A DNA stretch of 34,917 nt, taken from 70-18 sp041691815 (GTDB taxonomy: Bacteria > Pseudomonadota > Alphaproteobacteria > Acetobacterales > Acetobacteraceae). Numbering within the stretch: position 1 is the first letter of the stretch; the number at the start of each line of letters is the position of its first letter. The notes under the pieces were generated by a model that was not told the origin of the DNA, ran no database searches, and was given only the letters and a program-made list of their open reading frames with translations. This document shows positions 22,416 through 30,785 of this stretch, one piece after another. The translations under genes were made by a program, and so were the position numbers. The stretch is taken from positions 1 to 34,917 of the forward strand of contig JBEPTZ010000039.1 of NCBI GenBank assembly GCA_041691815.1, given 5' to 3'.

Positions 22416-23336
22416 TCACCGCACCTGCGGCATCGCCTGCGGTACGATGGTCTTCACGATCGACGAGTCCAGGGCCTCGTAATCGGCATAGCCGATGGTC
22501 TCGTACAGCTCGGCGCGGGTCTGCATGCGGTCGACCATGCGATGGGTGCCGCCATCGCGGGCGATCGCCGCGAACAACTCCTCCTGCGCCTTGGCCGCCA
22601 CCCGCAGCGAGCTCACCGGCCAGATCACCATCCGGTAGCCCATCTCCTGAAACTCGGCGGCGGTGAAGAACGGGGTGCGGCCGAATTCGGTCATGTTGGC
22701 CAGCAGCGGCGCATCCACCCGGCGGGCGAATTCGCGGAACATCTCGGCATTGTTCAGCGCCTCGGGGAAGATCGCATCGGCGCCGGCCTCCAGATACAGC
22801 CTGGCGCGCGCCACCGCACCATCCATGCCCTCGCTGGCGGCGGCGTCGGTGCGGGCGATAATATATAAATGTTTCCGTGCCTTGCGCGCCGCCGCTACCT
22901 TGGCCGCCATGTCGTGCGCATCGGCCAGCTTCTTGTCGTTGAGGTGGCCGCACTTCTTCGGCAGCAACTGGTCCTCGATATGCACCGCCGCCGCCCCTGC
23001 ATCCTCGAAACTGCGCACCATGTGCATCACGTTCAGCGCCTCGCCGTAGCCGGTATCGCCATCGACCAGCACCGGCAGGCCGGCGGCGCGGGCCACCTGG
23101 CGGATGAAGAAGCACACCTCGTCGACCGTGATGATGCCGACATCCGGCACCCCCATCGAGGCGGTCATCGCCGCGCCCGACAAATAAAGTGAGGAAAATC
23201 CGGCCTTTGCCGCCTGCAACGCGGCCATGCCGTTATAGGCGCCAGGGATCTGCACGATGCCGCCGCGGGCGATCAGCGCGCTGAACCGCTCGCCGGGGTG
23301 GCCGGTGGGGAGGTCGTCGGCGACGAGATAGGTCAT
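22416..23336 (-). CDS. prpB: isocitrate lyase/PEP mutase superfamily; probable methylisocitrate lyase
   Basis: The 306-residue TIM-barrel protein has the Mg-binding DGDTGYG (92-98), IEDQ (120-123), catalytic Cys129 in KKCGH (127-131), Arg162 in ARTDA, and the MTEFGRTPFFT loop. The last resembles the TEFG.TP.F motif of methylisocitrate lyase. The expected reaction is cleavage of 2-methylisocitrate to pyruvate and succinate, the last step of the methylcitrate cycle for propionyl-CoA. prpC and prpD are absent here, so a related role such as oxaloacetate decarboxylase or another 2-hydroxyacid lyase cannot be excluded. AGGGAG lies 8 bases before the ATG, overlapping the end of the antiporter gene, so both are co-transcribed. 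Propionyl-CoA would be a natural product of the methyl-branched degradation genes nearby. Confidence 0.8.
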   Translation of the reverse strand: MTYLVADDLPTGHPGERFSALIARGGIVQIPGAYNGMAALQAAKAGFSSLYLSGAAMTASMGVPDVGIITVDEVCFFIRQVARAAGLPVLVDGDTGYGEALNVMHMVRSFEDAGAAAVHIEDQLLPKKCGHLNDKKLADAHDMAAKVAAARKARKHLYIIARTDAAASEGMDGAVARARLYLEAGADAIFPEALNNAEMFREFARRVDAPLLANMTEFGRTPFFTAAEFQEMGYRMVIWPVSSLRVAAKAQEELFAAIARDGGTHRMVDRMQTRAELYETIGYADYEALDSSIVKTIVPQAMPQVR

Positions 23337-23348
23337 GAAATCAACTCC

Positions 23349-24659
23349 CTACAGGAAGAACACCACTGAAAGCAGCGCGAAACACGGCAGCAGCAGCGCA
23401 CATGACCAGATCATGTAGCCGAAGAATCCCGGCATGCGAATGCCGCGATGGGCGGCGATGCTGCGCACCATCAGGTTCGGCGCGTTGCCGATATAGGTCA
23501 GCGCGCCGAAAAACACCGCGCCAGCCGAGATCGCCAGCAGGGTGGTGGAAAGCGGGCCGGTCAGCACCACCGGGTCGTTGCCGGCCAACTGGAAGAACAC
23601 CAGGTAAGTCGGTGCATTATCAAGGAAAGCCGACAACATCCCGGTCAGCCAGAAATACGCCATCGGCTCCGGCGAGCCGTCGGCGCGGGTGATCAGCCGC
23701 AGCAGTGGCGCGAACGGGCCGTCGAATCCGGCCGCCAGCATCGCCAACACCGGGGTGATGGTGATGAAGATCGCGGCGAAAAGTTTCGCCACCTCGGCCA
23801 TCGGTTCCCAGCTGAACAGGTTGCCCTCGCGCACCGCGCGCGGGGTGATGGCGATCGAGATCCCAACCACGCCGAGCATGATGGCAATGGCGACAAGACG
23901 TTCTATGCCGATCTTGACGTGCCACAGCACCACGTCGCCGGGATCCCAGATGCCTTGCAGCAGCACGGCTGCCACCACCACCGCCAGCAGCGCGATGTTG
24001 GCGCGCCCGAGGATGCGAAATTTCTGTGGTTTGCCAGCGGGATGGTCGGTTTTGCAGAGGTGGCGGTCGAGCAGGTAGAAGGCGGCCAGCAGCGGGGTCG
24101 CCAGCAGCAGCATCGGCGCCACCAGATGGGTCAGCGGCCAGGCGAACGGCACCCCCTGCAGGAAGCCGAGATACAGCGGCGGGTCGCCCAAGGGGGTGCT
24201 GGCGCCGCCGGCGTTGGCGACCAGAAGAATAAAGAAAACAACCAGATGCACCCGCTTGCGGCGATGCGCGTTGGAGCGCAGCAGCGGATGGATCAGCACC
24301 ATCGAGACCCCGGTGGTGCCCATGACGCCGGCCAGCAGGGTGCCGATCGCCAGCAGCAGGGTGTTGCCGCCCGGCCGGCCCCACGGCCCGCCTTGCAGCA
24401 ATATGCCGCCGCCGGCGGTGAACAGCGCCAGCAGCAGCACCAGGAATGGCAGGTATTCGAGCAGGAAAGCGTGCCAGACGAGGTGAAAACCGGCCCCGAA
24501 TCCGGAAAAAACCACCTCGGCGATGACCAGAGCGAGGGTCCAAAGCGCCATGATCAGGCCCATATGATGGTGCCAGAGGCGCGGTGCCAGCACCGGAAAC
24601 AGTGCCACGGACAGCAGCACACCGAGGAAAGGTATGCCCCATAACAGTCCCGGAATCAT
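23349..24659 (-). CDS. sodium:proton antiporter-like / CitMHS-type ion transporter
   Basis: The ~436-residue integral membrane protein has about eleven hydrophobic helices. The paired re-entrant motifs NAGGASTPLGDPPLYLGF (about residues 148-165) and SAFLDNAPTYLVFF resemble those of the ion-transporter superfamily that includes NhaD and citrate carriers. It may exchange Na+ and H+ or carry an organic anion; sequence does not decide. The frame extends to a TTG at 24695, but the ATG at 24659 (MIPGLLWGIP) has a GAGATAGG stretch before it and is preferred. The downstream lyase begins after 12 bases, suggesting that transport and breakdown of a carboxylate may be linked. Confidence 0.8.
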   Translation of the reverse strand: MIPGLLWGIPFLGVLLSVALFPVLAPRLWHHHMGLIMALWTLALVIAEVVFSGFGAGFHLVWHAFLLEYLPFLVLLLALFTAGGGILLQGGPWGRPGGNTLLLAIGTLLAGVMGTTGVSMVLIHPLLRSNAHRRKRVHLVVFFILLVANAGGASTPLGDPPLYLGFLQGVPFAWPLTHLVAPMLLLATPLLAAFYLLDRHLCKTDHPAGKPQKFRILGRANIALLAVVVAAVLLQGIWDPGDVVLWHVKIGIERLVAIAIMLGVVGISIAITPRAVREGNLFSWEPMAEVAKLFAAIFITITPVLAMLAAGFDGPFAPLLRLITRADGSPEPMAYFWLTGMLSAFLDNAPTYLVFFQLAGNDPVVLTGPLSTTLLAISAGAVFFGALTYIGNAPNLMVRSIAAHRGIRMPGFFGYMIWSCALLLPCFALLSVVFFL

Positions 24660-24740
24660 ACCTATCTCGGTCGAGGGGTCGGTTGCATGCGGCAACCCCT
24701 ATAAGTAACTTCACATCGGCGCAACGGAGAATGACCCCAG
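24660..24740. promoter_or_regulatory. divergent intergenic region with a perfect palindrome
   Basis: This region separates the minus-strand antiporter gene from the plus-strand cox accessory operon. GGTTGC (24681-24686) and GCAACC (24692-24697) form a perfect 6-base inverted repeat with a 5-base centre, a candidate operator. TATAAG at 24701-24706 may be a -10 element for the cox operon, but no good -35 is spaced to it. GGAG at 24726-24729 is the coxG ribosome site. Confidence 0.45.
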
Positions 24741-25340
24741 ATGGACATGTCAGGCGAGCGGCGGATTCCCGCGCCCCGCGAAAAGGTATGGGCCGCGCTG
24801 AACGACCCGGCGATCCTGAAGGGATCGATCCCCGGCTGCGAGAGCCTGGAAAAACTGTCGGATACCGAACTGAAGGCCACCGCCGCGGTGAAGATCGGCC
24901 CGATCGCCGCGCGCTTCACCGGCAAGGTGAACCTGCTCGACCTCGACCCGCCGAACGGCTACCGCATCGAGGGTGAGGGCCAGGGCGGGGTGGCCGGGTT
25001 CGCCAAGGGTGGTGCTACGGTGAAACTCGCCGAGGACGGCGCCGGTACGCTGCTGAGCTATGAGGTGAAGGCGCAGGTCGGTGGCAAGATCGCCCAGCTT
25101 GGCGCCCGGCTGATCGATGCCAGCGCCAAGCAGATGTCCGATGCGTTCTTCGACCGCTTCGCCGCCGCGGTGGGCGCCGCCGAGGCGCCGGGCGGTGTGG
25201 TGGCGGCGCCGGCGCCGGCGGCCTCGGTCAGCGTGCTGGCGATGCTGCCGGGGGCCAGCCTGGGGATTCCGGTGATCGGCTGGATCGGCACGGCGATCTT
25301 CGTGCTGATCCTGCTGATGATCCTGTCGGCCTACGTCTAG
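24741..25340 (+). CDS. coxG: CoxG-like SRPBCC protein with C-terminal membrane anchor
   Basis: The 199-residue protein has an SRPBCC (START-like) hydrophobic-pocket domain at residues ~1-145, beginning MSGERRIPAPREKVWAALNDP and containing IPGCESLEKLSD. An Ala/Pro linker and a single C-terminal membrane helix (about 175-199) follow. CoxG proteins belong to aerobic CO-dehydrogenase and other molybdenum-hydroxylase gene sets. They tether the enzyme to the membrane and are reported to pass electrons to quinone. It heads the operon, and its stop codon is directly followed by the MoxR ATG. ATG 24741 is used; ATG 24747 is an alternative. No hydroxylase subunit gene is adjacent. Confidence 0.9.
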   Translation: MDMSGERRIPAPREKVWAALNDPAILKGSIPGCESLEKLSDTELKATAAVKIGPIAARFTGKVNLLDLDPPNGYRIEGEGQGGVAGFAKGGATVKLAEDGAGTLLSYEVKAQVGGKIAQLGARLIDASAKQMSDAFFDRFAAAVGAAEAPGGVVAAPAPAASVSVLAMLPGASLGIPVIGWIGTAIFVLILLMILSAYV

Positions 25341-26249
25341 ATGTTGCCGAAAACCGTTGCCGAGACCGCCGCCCTGCTCGCCGCCGGCGGCTATGTGGCG
25401 GATACCGCGCTTGCCACCACCGTGCACCTGGCGCTGTCGATGGGCCGGCCGCTGTTCCTGGAGGGCGAGCCCGGCACCGGCAAGACCGAGATCGCCAAGG
25501 TGCTGGCCGAGGGGCTCGGCCGGCGGCTGGTGCGGCTGCAATGCTACGATGGGCTCGACCTGTCGGCGGCGGCCTATGAGTGGGACCATGCCAGGCAGTT
25601 GATGGCGATCCGCATGGCCGAGGCCAGCGGCGAGGTGAACCGCACCGCACTCGGCAGCGACATCTATGCGCGCGAGTTCCTGCAGGCGCGGCCGCTGCTG
25701 TCGGCGATCGACCCCGACCTGCCGCCGGCGGTGCTGCTGATCGACGAGCTGGACCGCGCCGACGAGCCGTTCGAGGCGTTCCTGCTGGAGGTGCTGGCGG
25801 ATTTCCAGATCACCGTGCCGGAATTCGGCACCATCCACGCCAAGACCCGGCCGGTGGTGGTGCTGACCTCCAACCGCACCCGCGAGGTGCATGACGCAAT
25901 CCGCAGGCGCTGCCTGTATCACTGGGTGGACTATCCCGACGCCCGGCGCGAGCGGGAAATCCTGGCGCGCAAGGCGCCGGAGGTGGCGCCGCTGCTGGCC
26001 GCCGAGATTGTCGCCTTCGTGCAGAAGCTGCGCAGCGCCGATCTGTTCAAGCTGCCCGGCGTCGCCGAGACGATCGACTGGGCGGCCGCACTCACCTATC
26101 TCAACCAGAACGAACTGGCGCCAGCCGCGGTAGACGAGACGCTGGGGGTGCTGCTGAAATACCAGGACGATATCGCCCGGATTCGCGGCGCCGAGGCGGC
26201 GCGGCTGGTGGCCGAGGCCAAGCTGGCGGCCGCCCCGCTGGTGGCCTGA
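25341..26249 (+). CDS. coxD: MoxR-family AAA+ ATPase, CoxD-like
   Basis: The 302-residue AAA+ ATPase has Walker A GEPGTGKT at 42-49, Walker B VLLIDELD at 131-138, a sensor-1 TSNRTRE and an arginine-finger region RRRCLYHWVDYPD. CoxD is needed for maturation of the molybdenum-copper site of CO dehydrogenase in Oligotropha. MoxR-VWA pairs are general chaperone-like remodelers. The ATG follows the coxG stop without a gap, and coxE starts 5 bases after its end, so the three are translated together. It is clearly related to the MoxR protein encoded at 4173-5123. Confidence 0.9.
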   Translation: MLPKTVAETAALLAAGGYVADTALATTVHLALSMGRPLFLEGEPGTGKTEIAKVLAEGLGRRLVRLQCYDGLDLSAAAYEWDHARQLMAIRMAEASGEVNRTALGSDIYAREFLQARPLLSAIDPDLPPAVLLIDELDRADEPFEAFLLEVLADFQITVPEFGTIHAKTRPVVVLTSNRTREVHDAIRRRCLYHWVDYPDARREREILARKAPEVAPLLAAEIVAFVQKLRSADLFKLPGVAETIDWAAALTYLNQNELAPAAVDETLGVLLKYQDDIARIRGAEAARLVAEAKLAAAPLVA

Positions 26250-26254
26250 CGGCG

Positions 26255-27508
26255 ATGCTCACGGAAGCCGGGCTCGCGGAAGCCGGCCCGGCCCTGCTCT
26301 CCGTCAACATCATGCATTTCGCCCGGCTGCTGCGCCGGGCCGGGCTGCCGGTGGGGCCGTCGGCGATGCTGGCGGCACAAGAGGCGATGACCCTGGTGGA
26401 GATCGGCAGCCGCGCCCAGGTGCATGCGGCGTTGCGCGCCACCATGGTGCGCCGGCACGAGCACCAGGAGTTGTTCGACCAGGCGTTTCAGGCGTTCTGG
26501 CGCGACCCGGAGGCGACCAAAGCGGCCGCCGCGCTGGGGTTGATGGACGACCAGAAGCAGCGCCCGCCGGAGAAGGCGCCGCCCGGCAGCAGGCGTCTGG
26601 CCGAGGCGTTCGACAAGCACGCCGACCCGAACGATCGACCGCCGCCGCCGCGCCATGAGGTGGACGCGGTGCTGACCGTCTCCGAACGCGAGCAGCTGCA
26701 GGAGATGGATTTCGAGGCGATGAGTGCGGCCGAGATCGCCCGCGCCAAGGCGGAAATCCGCACCTTGCGGCTGCCGCTCGATCTGCACCGCACCCGCCGC
26801 CGGCGGCCCGATCCGCTGGGGCCGCATGCCGACCTGGCGGCGACCATCCGCGCCTCGCGGCGGTTCGGCGGCGAAATTCTGGCGCTGGAACACAACCGCC
26901 GGGTGACCCGGCCGCCGCCGTTGGTGGTGCTGTGCGACATCAGCGGCAGCATGGCGCGTTATGCGCAGATATTGCTGCATTTTCTGCACGCGGTGGCGAA
27001 TGACCGGGAGCGGGTTTCGACCTTCCTGTTCGGCACCAGGCTGTCCAACATCACCCGGCAGTTGCGCTATCGCGACCCGGAGGTGGCGTTCCAGATGGTG
27101 GCGCATGCGGTGCCGGACTGGTCTGGCGGCACCCGGATCGGCGAGGCGCTGGCGAATTTCAACCGCAACTGGGCGCGCCGGGTGCTGGGCCAGGGGGCGG
27201 TGGTGCTGCTGGTGACCGACGGGCTGGACCGGCCGCGTGAAATGAAGCCGGGCGAGCGGGCCGAGCAGGGGGGTGATCTGGCGGAAAACATGGAACGGCT
27301 GCACAAATCGTGCCGGCGGCTGATCTGGTTGAACCCGCTGTTGCGTTGGGACGGTTTCGAACCCAAGTCCCAGGGCATACGCGCGATGCTGCCGCATGTG
27401 GACGAATTTCGCCCGGTGCATAACCTGGCCAGCCTGCGCGCGCTGATCGAAACATTGTCGCGGCCATCGACACCGCGGCAGATGGAACAATGGAGGCTAG
27501 CGTCATGA
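26255..27508 (+). CDS. coxE: VWA domain-containing CoxE-like protein
   Basis: The 417-residue protein has a helical, charged N-terminal region with a Pro/Lys-rich linker (about 100-135) and a C-terminal VWA domain. The metal site is complete: DISGS at 228-232, Thr293 in GGTRIGEAL and Asp322 in VTDGLDR. As partner of the preceding MoxR ATPase it should take part in maturation of a molybdenum hydroxylase. The stop overlaps the start of the XdhC-like gene (ATGA at 27505-27508). It differs from the VWA protein at 2866-4170 in its linker and in having the canonical Thr. Confidence 0.9.
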   Translation: MLTEAGLAEAGPALLSVNIMHFARLLRRAGLPVGPSAMLAAQEAMTLVEIGSRAQVHAALRATMVRRHEHQELFDQAFQAFWRDPEATKAAAALGLMDDQKQRPPEKAPPGSRRLAEAFDKHADPNDRPPPPRHEVDAVLTVSEREQLQEMDFEAMSAAEIARAKAEIRTLRLPLDLHRTRRRRPDPLGPHADLAATIRASRRFGGEILALEHNRRVTRPPPLVVLCDISGSMARYAQILLHFLHAVANDRERVSTFLFGTRLSNITRQLRYRDPEVAFQMVAHAVPDWSGGTRIGEALANFNRNWARRVLGQGAVVLLVTDGLDRPREMKPGERAEQGGDLAENMERLHKSCRRLIWLNPLLRWDGFEPKSQGIRAMLPHVDEFRPVHNLASLRALIETLSRPSTPRQMEQWRLAS

Positions 27509-27858
27509 GCACATCAACGACCGTTGACCCGAACCAGAGCACCCATGCCGGCGACCCGCTGGCAATGGCCACCGCCTGGCGCGCGGCCGGCGAGGAGGTG
27601 GCGCTGGCCACCGTGACCGAGACCTGGGGCAGCAGCCCGGTGCCGCCCGGCAGCCAGCTGGCGGTGACCCGATCGGGCAAGATGGCCGGCTCGGTGTCGG
27701 GCGGCTGCATCGAGGGCGCGGTGGCGGCGGCGGCGATGAAGACGCTGGATACCGGCACGCCGCAGCTGATCGACTACGGCATCACCAACGAGCGCGCCTG
27801 GGAGGTGGGGCTGGCCTGCGGCGGCACCATGAAGGTGTTCGTGGAGAAGCTGGCATGA
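27505..27858 (+). CDS. XdhC/CoxI N-terminal-domain protein
   Basis: The 117-residue protein matches only the N-terminal domain of XdhC/CoxI proteins: ATVTETWGSSPVPPGSQL, then the glycine/cysteine-rich GSVSGGCIEGAV, and CGGTMKVFVEKL at the end. XdhC binds molybdenum cofactor, promotes its sulfuration and inserts it into xanthine-dehydrogenase-family enzymes. The two Cys in SGGCIEG and LACGG are those usually conserved. ATG 27505 with GGAGG at 27492-27496 is preferred over ATG 27490. It overlaps coxE by 4 bases, and the second half of XdhC is encoded by the next, overlapping gene. Confidence 0.87.
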   Translation: MSTSTTVDPNQSTHAGDPLAMATAWRAAGEEVALATVTETWGSSPVPPGSQLAVTRSGKMAGSVSGGCIEGAVAAAAMKTLDTGTPQLIDYGITNERAWEVGLACGGTMKVFVEKLA

Positions 27859-28568
27859 CGCCGGAAATTCTCGCCGCCTTGACCGCGGCGCGCGAGGCCA
27901 AGCGGCCGGTGGTGGTGGCAACAAGGATGCCGGGCGGCGAGCAGATGATGCTGCCCTCGCCGGACGCCTCGCCGGAACTGGCCGCCGCCGCAAAGCGCAT
28001 GCTGGCGCGCGACGAGAGCGGCACGCTGACGGTGGATGGCGTGGAGTGGTTCCTCAACGCCTATAACCCGCCGATCCGGGTGGTGGTGGTCGGCGCGGTG
28101 CATATCGCCCAGGCGCTGGTGCCGATGGCGGCCGAACTGGGGCTGGCGGTGGTGGTGGTCGATCCGCGGCGCAGCTTTGCGTCCGACGAGCGGTTCCCCA
28201 ATGCGACGATGATGACTGACTGGCCGGACGAGGCGATGGATGCGCTGAAGCCGGACAGCCGCACTGCGGTGATCGCGCTGACCCATGATCCGAAGCTCGA
28301 CGATGTGGCGCTGGACCGGGCGCTGAAATCCGAGGCGTTCTATATCGGCGCGTTGGGCAGCCGGAAGAACCATGCCAACCGGCTGGGGCGGCTGCGCAAG
28401 CTGGGGCATTCCGAGGAGGCCTTGCAGCGGATTCGTGGGCCGGTGGGGCTGAATATCGGGGCGGTCACCGCGCCGGAGATCGCGCTGTCGATCCTGGCCG
28501 AGTTCACCGCGGTGCGGCGCAATGCGCGGAGCGGCGAGATGGCGCCGAAATCTGCGGTCGCGGCTTAA
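27855..28568 (+). CDS. XdhC C-terminal Rossmann-domain protein
   Basis: The 237-residue protein corresponds to the C-terminal half of XdhC/CoxF: a variable N-terminal part, then the Rossmann motif VVVVGAVHIAQAL near residue 76, VVVDPRR, YIGALGSRKNHANRLGRL and GLNIGAVTAPEIALSILAEF. The two halves are separate genes with a 4-base ATGA overlap (27855-27858) and not one ORF. The canonical GxGHxA of the Rossmann loop reads GAVHIA here, so the second Gly is replaced by Val. The likely role is molybdenum-cofactor delivery together with its N-terminal partner. Confidence 0.88.
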   Translation: MTPEILAALTAAREAKRPVVVATRMPGGEQMMLPSPDASPELAAAAKRMLARDESGTLTVDGVEWFLNAYNPPIRVVVVGAVHIAQALVPMAAELGLAVVVVDPRRSFASDERFPNATMMTDWPDEAMDALKPDSRTAVIALTHDPKLDDVALDRALKSEAFYIGALGSRKNHANRLGRLRKLGHSEEALQRIRGPVGLNIGAVTAPEIALSILAEFTAVRRNARSGEMAPKSAVAA

Positions 28569-28578
28569 GGACGGCTGC

Positions 28579-30264
28579 ATGATTTTCGGCACGTTTCCGC
28601 TCGACGAGGCGCTGGGCACGGTGGTCGCCCACTCGCATCGCCTTGCCCCCACGGAGCAAAGTCCGGGCCGGGTGCTGAAGAAGGGGAATGTGCTGGACGC
28701 GGCGGCGATCGCGGCGCTGCGGGCCGCTGGGCGCAGCAGCGTGATCGCGGCCCGGCTGGAGCTGGGGGATGTCGGCGAGAACGAGGCGGCGGAGATTCTC
28801 GCCCATGCGGTGCATGGCGACGGGCTGCAGGCGGGGCGGGCCGGCACCGGGCGGGTGAACCTGCATGCCGATGTGGCGGGGCTGCTGCTGGTCGATCGGG
28901 CGCAGGTCGACCGGATCAACCTGCTGCATGAAGCGCTGACCTTCGGCACGCTGCCGGATGCAACCGTGGTGGCGGCGCGCGACATGGTGGCGACAATCAA
29001 GGTGATCCCGTTCGCGGTGCCGGGCTTGGTGCTGCGCGAGGTGGAGGCGCTGCTGCGGGATGGGGTGCCGCCGCTGGCGTTGCATCCGTTCCGCAAGTTG
29101 GTTGTCGGCCTGGCGGTGAGCGAGTTGCCGGGGCTGAAGGAGAGCGTGCTGGAGGGCACCATCGAGGCGACCGCGGCGCGGGTGCAGGCGCTGGGCGGGA
29201 CGATGCTGCCGGCGATCCGCTGCGCGCATGACGAGGTGGCGATTGCCTCGGCGTTTACCGGGTTGCGGGCGGCCGGAGCGGAGCTGGTGATGGTGGCCGG
29301 GGCCTCGGCGACGGTGGATCGGCGCGATGTCGGGCCGGCCGGGATCGTGCGGGCCGGCGGGCGGATCGTGCATTTCGGCATGCCGGTCGATCCGGGGAAT
29401 TTGATTTGTGTCGGGGAGCTGGATGGCGGGCCGGCGATCGTGCTGCCTGGCTGTGCGCGCAGCCCGAAGCTGAACGGCATCGATTTCGTGCTGCGGCGGC
29501 TGTTTGCCGGGCTGCCGGTGGGGCCGGCGGAGGTGATGCGGATGGGGGTGGGCGGGCTGCTGAAGGATACCTCGGCACGGCCGTTGCCACGGGCGCGGGC
29601 GGCCGGGAAACCGCCTCCGGTGGTGGTGGCGCAACCGAAGCGGCCGGTGATCGCCGCCGTGGTGCTGGCGGCGGGCACTTCCAGCCGGATGGCGCCGCAT
29701 AACAAGCTGCTGATCGCCGATCGCGGTGGCAAGGCGATGATCGCGCGGGTGGTGGAGAATGTGCTGTCCAGCGCGGCGCGGCCGATCGTGCTGGTGACCG
29801 GGCATCGGGCAGCCGAGGTGGCCGCGGCGGTGGGCGGGCGGCCGGTGCAGGTGGTGCATGCCGAGCGGTTTGCCGACGGGCTTGCGGCCAGCCTGAAGGC
29901 GGGGATCGCGGCGCTCGGCGAGGAGGTGGCGGCGGCGGTGATCTGCCTGGGCGATATGCCGCTGGTGACCGGGCGGATGCTGGACCAGTTGATCGCCGCC
30001 TATGACCCCGATGAGGGGCGCGGCATCGTGGTGCCGGTGTATCAGGGCAGGAGCGGCAATCCGGTGCTGTGGGACCGGCGGTATTTTGCCGAAATCCTGG
30101 CGCTGGAGGGCGACAAGGGCGCGCGCGGGCTGCTGTCGCTTCATGCCGAGCAGGTGGCCGAGGTGGTGCTGGACGACGACGCGGTGCTGCGCGATTTCGA
30201 CACCGTGGACAGCCTGGCGCAGTTGCCGCAGCGGATGCGGCCGGCCGATGCCATCCGGGGCTGA
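28579..30264 (+). CDS. fusion of molybdopterin-binding (MoeA/MogA-like) and MobA/MocA-like nucleotidyltransferase domains
   Basis: The 561-residue two-domain protein has a residues ~1-335 part that is a molybdopterin-binding domain of the MoeA/MogA type (MVAGASATVDRRDVGPAGI, then the IVLPGCARSPKLNG region). Residues ~355-561 form a MobA/MocA-like NTP transferase with the LAAGTSSRM loop at 363-371, Lys376, GDMP at 458-461 and GNP at 493-495. Together they could bind molybdopterin and attach CMP to give the dinucleotide cofactor used by xanthine-dehydrogenase-family enzymes. The ATG at 28579 (MIFGTFPLDEALG) starts 10 bases after the XdhC stop with AAGGA before it. The context supports cofactor supply for a molybdenum hydroxylase. 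Confidence 0.88.
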   Translation: MIFGTFPLDEALGTVVAHSHRLAPTEQSPGRVLKKGNVLDAAAIAALRAAGRSSVIAARLELGDVGENEAAEILAHAVHGDGLQAGRAGTGRVNLHADVAGLLLVDRAQVDRINLLHEALTFGTLPDATVVAARDMVATIKVIPFAVPGLVLREVEALLRDGVPPLALHPFRKLVVGLAVSELPGLKESVLEGTIEATAARVQALGGTMLPAIRCAHDEVAIASAFTGLRAAGAELVMVAGASATVDRRDVGPAGIVRAGGRIVHFGMPVDPGNLICVGELDGGPAIVLPGCARSPKLNGIDFVLRRLFAGLPVGPAEVMRMGVGGLLKDTSARPLPRARAAGKPPPVVVAQPKRPVIAAVVLAAGTSSRMAPHNKLLIADRGGKAMIARVVENVLSSAARPIVLVTGHRAAEVAAAVGGRPVQVVHAERFADGLAASLKAGIAALGEEVAAAVICLGDMPLVTGRMLDQLIAAYDPDEGRGIVVPVYQGRSGNPVLWDRRYFAEILALEGDKGARGLLSLHAEQVAEVVLDDDAVLRDFDTVDSLAQLPQRMRPADAIRG

Positions 30265-30778
30265 CCAGGAGCGGGCTGACGGGCGGCTGGACTGGCGGCC
30301 GATGACGGTGGCTGATCTGCGTGCGGTGGAGGCGATCGGCGAGGCGGTGCATCTGGCCTATCCGGAAGACCCGGAGGTGTTCGCCGAGCGGCTGGCGCTG
30401 TTCCCGCTGGGCTGCCACGTGTTGCAGCAGGGCGAGGCACTGGCCGGCTATGTGATCAGCCATCCGTGGCGGCTGGCGGCGCCGCCAGCGCTGAATGTGC
30501 TGCTGGGCGGGCTGCCGCAGCCGGCGGATTGCTACTACATCCACGACCTCGCCTTGCTGCCGGCGGCGCGCGGCCGGGGGGTGGCGCGGCGGGTGGCGCG
30601 GGCGCTGGGGGTGATGGCGTTCTCGCTGGGGCTGCCGGAGGTGGCGCTGGTGGCGGTGGGGGACTCACGCGGGTTCTGGGAGCGGCAGGGGTTCGTGGCG
30701 CAGGCGTTGCCGGAACTGGCCGAGAAACTGGCCAGTTACGACGACGGGGCGCGGTATATGCGGCGCAAGCTGCGGTAG
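30248..30778 (+). CDS. GNAT family N-acetyltransferase
   Basis: The ~176-residue GNAT begins with a typical LDWRPMTVADL strand and has motif A ARGRGVARRV after HDLALLPA, then a C-terminal GFWERQGF signature. The N-terminus is placed at the ATG at 30248, inside the end of the nucleotidyltransferase gene (17-base overlap), because a start at 30302 would cut the first strand. The acceptor is unknown. It is the last gene of the cox-type operon; whether it modifies a cofactor enzyme or is a passenger cannot be told. Confidence 0.82.
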   Translation: MPSGADQERADGRLDWRPMTVADLRAVEAIGEAVHLAYPEDPEVFAERLALFPLGCHVLQQGEALAGYVISHPWRLAAPPALNVLLGGLPQPADCYYIHDLALLPAARGRGVARRVARALGVMAFSLGLPEVALVAVGDSRGFWERQGFVAQALPELAEKLASYDDGARYMRRKLR

Positions 30779-30785
30779 CAGCCGC

